Shown here: one piece after another, positions 62,453 to 64,000 of the stretch
Layout of the letters: the number at the start of each line of letters is the position of its first letter
Numbering within the stretch: the first letter of the stretch is position 1
NCBI RefSeq assembly: GCF_900110765.1
Contig: NZ_FOEO01000003.1
Span: forward strand, 124,001 to 188,000
Reading direction: 5' to 3'
Origin: Pseudomonas sp. NFACC02
GTDB taxonomy: Bacteria; Pseudomonadota; Gammaproteobacteria; Pseudomonadales; Pseudomonadaceae
DNA length: 64,000 nucleotides
The notes under the pieces: model-generated
Databases searched by the model: none
The model's input: the letters and a program-made list of their open reading frames with translations, nothing else
Told to the model about the DNA's origin: nothing
Position numbers and translations under genes: made by a program

Positions 62453-62540
62453 CCGCAACCCGTCATGAAGCTTGCGAGTAGGCGGCGCTGAACGCGTCCG
62501 GTTTGCCGGCGCGTTACCGCTGCCAGTCCAAGGAGGCAGA

Positions 62541-63176
62541 ATGCACACGTCTTCGATGCCCCCTCCAACGGGCACGCCCATCGTCCTTGTGGTGGATGAC
62601 GACCAAGTGGTGAGTGGCGCGGTCGAGAGTCTGCTCAAATCGGTGGGTTACCACGTAAGGGCGTTTTCCGGCCCGAACGAAATGCTCGCGGACCCTTTGG
62701 CCGGTGTGGCGGGCTGCCTCGTACTGGACGTCAGGCTGCAGGGTTACAGCGGATTTGATCTGCAGCAACGACTTCTGGAGTCCGGCAATCGTCTGCCCAT
62801 CGTGTTCATGACGGGGCATGGGGATATCCCCATGTCAGTGCGTGCGATGAAAGCAGGAGCCGCGAACTTTCTGACCAAGCCGTTCCGGTCCCAGGACTTG
62901 ATTGATGCCGTGACCGAAGCGGTGGCTGACCATCAGGCGTATCTCGAAAAACAGCGCGCGCTGGATGCTCTGCGCAAGCGATTCGAATGCTTGACCCCAA
63001 GGGAGCGGCAAGTCATGGCCGGTGTGGTCAGGGGCTTGATGAACAAGCAGATCGCGGGCGACCTGGCGGTCAGCGAGATCACGGTAAAGCTTCACCGCGC
63101 CAACATGATGCGAAAGATGCACGCCAATACGATCGCGGATGTCGTCAGGGCTGGTCATCTGCTGCAAATTTCCTGA
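62541..63176 (+). CDS. FixJ-type response regulator (receiver + LuxR HTH)
   Basis: The 211-residue regulator has a receiver (VLVVDDDQVVSGAV, phospho-acceptor in LVLDVRLQGYSG, lysine in FLTKPF) and a C-terminal LuxR HTH (LTPRERQVMAGVVRGLMNKQ and LAVSEITVKLHRANMMRK). AAGGAGG precedes the ATG. It is FixJ/NarL-like and a probable partner of the soluble PAS kinase at 56830-58455, which lacks an adjacent regulator; this pairing is inference. Confidence 0.93.
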   Translation: MHTSSMPPPTGTPIVLVVDDDQVVSGAVESLLKSVGYHVRAFSGPNEMLADPLAGVAGCLVLDVRLQGYSGFDLQQRLLESGNRLPIVFMTGHGDIPMSVRAMKAGAANFLTKPFRSQDLIDAVTEAVADHQAYLEKQRALDALRKRFECLTPRERQVMAGVVRGLMNKQIAGDLAVSEITVKLHRANMMRKMHANTIADVVRAGHLLQIS

Positions 63177-63259
63177 CGGATCGGTGCGCGGCTGTTGGCG
63201 GTTATGCACCCGCTTACGCACCCTCCATTTCATCCGATGCAGAGGTCATTCGAGTGGTC

Positions 63260-63787
63260 ATGTTACCGGGAATCACCCTCACGCGATGCGAGCATTCCAC
63301 GGGCTCTTGCACAGAGTCCGATGCGGGTGACGGGCCGTCTCTACGGCGCACACGGGAGCGTCTGGCGCCCTGGCGAGTCAAGCGAGCCAAGGCATTAATG
63401 ATCGATCTCATGGCTCAAGGTTGTTCGATTGAACAGGTGGCGAGTGAATGTGCAATCTCCAGAAGCCATTTCTCTCGGGCGTTCAAGAACGCCACTGGGC
63501 TGGCTCCGCACGACTGGCTTCGGCAAGCAAAAATCCTGCGGGCCGAGGCGCTGCTGAAATCAGGGCGGATTCCTATCAGCCGGGTGGCCCAAGAGTGCGG
63601 GTTTTCCGACCAGTCTTACTTCACGCGTGTATTCAGACAGATCAAAGGCATGAGCCCCAGGCGCTGGCAATCAGAGAATGGCGCGCTCGCCTGCGCGCAG
63701 GCCAGCGGCGAAACGGTTGACGTGGTTTTGCGTGCCGTTCACTCCCCGGACAGGCCACAGGGCTGCTCGACACCGCGTTTCCATTAA
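63260..63787 (+). CDS. AraC-family DNA-binding protein (short form)
   Basis: The product is about 175 residues and lacks any ligand domain. It holds an arginine-rich N-terminus, a two-HTH AraC domain (IEQVASECAISRSHFSRAFK and PISRVAQECGFSDQSYFTRV), and a C-terminal tail. Small AraC proteins of this kind act as global activators (SoxS/MarA-like) or need a partner. The start is uncertain: ATG at 63260 or GTG at 63254, neither with a strong ribosome-binding site. It sits between two FixJ-like regulator genes. Confidence 0.8.
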   Translation: MLPGITLTRCEHSTGSCTESDAGDGPSLRRTRERLAPWRVKRAKALMIDLMAQGCSIEQVASECAISRSHFSRAFKNATGLAPHDWLRQAKILRAEALLKSGRIPISRVAQECGFSDQSYFTRVFRQIKGMSPRRWQSENGALACAQASGETVDVVLRAVHSPDRPQGCSTPRFH

Positions 63788-63933
63788 TCCCCCCTCGGGC
63801 CTGCCCGTCATCGCCAGTGCAGGCTGCCCGGTCATACATGGCGTATTTTTCAGCGGAAATGACAGTCGCCGTAGTGGACGTCAAGTACGGGCGAACGCTG
63901 CATTAAACCGTCTCGTGGGGCCAGGAAAATAAC

Positions 63934-64000
63934 ATGAACGATGCTCCCTGCATCTCTATTGTCGATGACGATAAACCGTGTCGAACGGCCCTTGGCAGTC
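63934..64000 (+). CDS. Response regulator, N-terminal fragment cut by window end
   Basis: The first 22 codons read MNDAPCISIVDDDKPCRTAL, a receiver-domain start in which the acidic DDD after ISIV matches FixJ-type regulators. AGGAAAATAAC precedes the ATG. The rest is outside the window. It is a second FixJ-like regulator less than 1 kb from the first. Confidence 0.85.
   Translation, partial: MNDAPCISIVDDDKPCRTALGS

Noticed and set aside
63678..63932. 84-codon plus-strand frame before the partial regulator
   Set aside because: Overlaps the AraC gene end in another frame, no ribosome-binding site, low-complexity composition.

Overview
The window looks like chromosome from a fluorescent Pseudomonas (P. 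fluorescens or P. syringae lineage). This is inferred from the roughly 60% GC coding style, a membrane glucose dehydrogenase (Gcd), a second chemosensory operon, a sigma28-type promoter, and the density of LysR/AraC regulators, MFS and TRAP transporters. No rRNA, tRNA, CRISPR array or complete insertion sequence was seen. Both ends are cut from larger loci; a response regulator gene runs off the right edge.

Layout. 1-11.5 kb: an AraC regulator, a free-standing chemoreceptor, and convergent to it a complete minus-strand chemosensory operon (receptor, CheY, STAS protein, CheA, receptor, CheW, CheR, CheB) behind a good sigma28 promoter. It has no cheZ or cheD, but its first receptor carries a CheZ-like FQDxxxQ motif. 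11.8-17.4 kb: an AraC regulator divergent from two MFS transporters and a stand-alone dimethylformamidase-like hydrolase. 17.5-20 kb: a large MscS channel. 20-25.4 kb: a LysR regulator divergent from an orphan betaine-type binding protein, an N-methyl demethylase-like flavoenzyme and an epoxide-hydrolase-like protein. 25.5-30.6 kb: a secreted protein built of 11-residue repeats, a peroxiredoxin-like protein, a carboxymuconolactone decarboxylase-like/SDR/LysR set, and NhaA. 30.8-35.7 kb: a DUF2254 membrane protein and a TAXI-type TRAP transporter with DUF1850. 35.7-37.6 kb: an oxidoreductase fragment and a TetR-controlled hydrolase with matched operators. 37.7-42 kb: a DD-carboxypeptidase, a two-component system and a binding protein, with PmrA-like TTAA boxes nearby. 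42.3-46 kb: a second MscS channel and Gcd. 46-52.6 kb: LysR/SDR/quinone oxidoreductase/SnoaL-like genes, a LysE exporter, an AT-rich lipoprotein and an AraC regulator. 52.8-59.9 kb: a periplasmic molybdenum hydroxylase with a triheme cytochrome c, a PAS histidine kinase, a hydrolase and a carboxymuconolactone decarboxylase-like protein. 60.4-64 kb: a GlxA-type AraC regulator, an SDR, a FixJ-type regulator, an AraC protein and the start of another FixJ-like receiver.

How the genes work together. Most of the window is a string of small regulator-plus-catabolic-enzyme or regulator-plus-transporter modules, as expected of an accessory metabolic region. The most promising items for new biology are the chemosensory operon with a receptor that may carry its own CheY-phosphatase motif beside a STAS protein lacking the usual phosphoserine, the dimethylformamidase-like transport cluster, the 11-mer repeat protein, and several regulator/operator pairings readable directly from the DNA.
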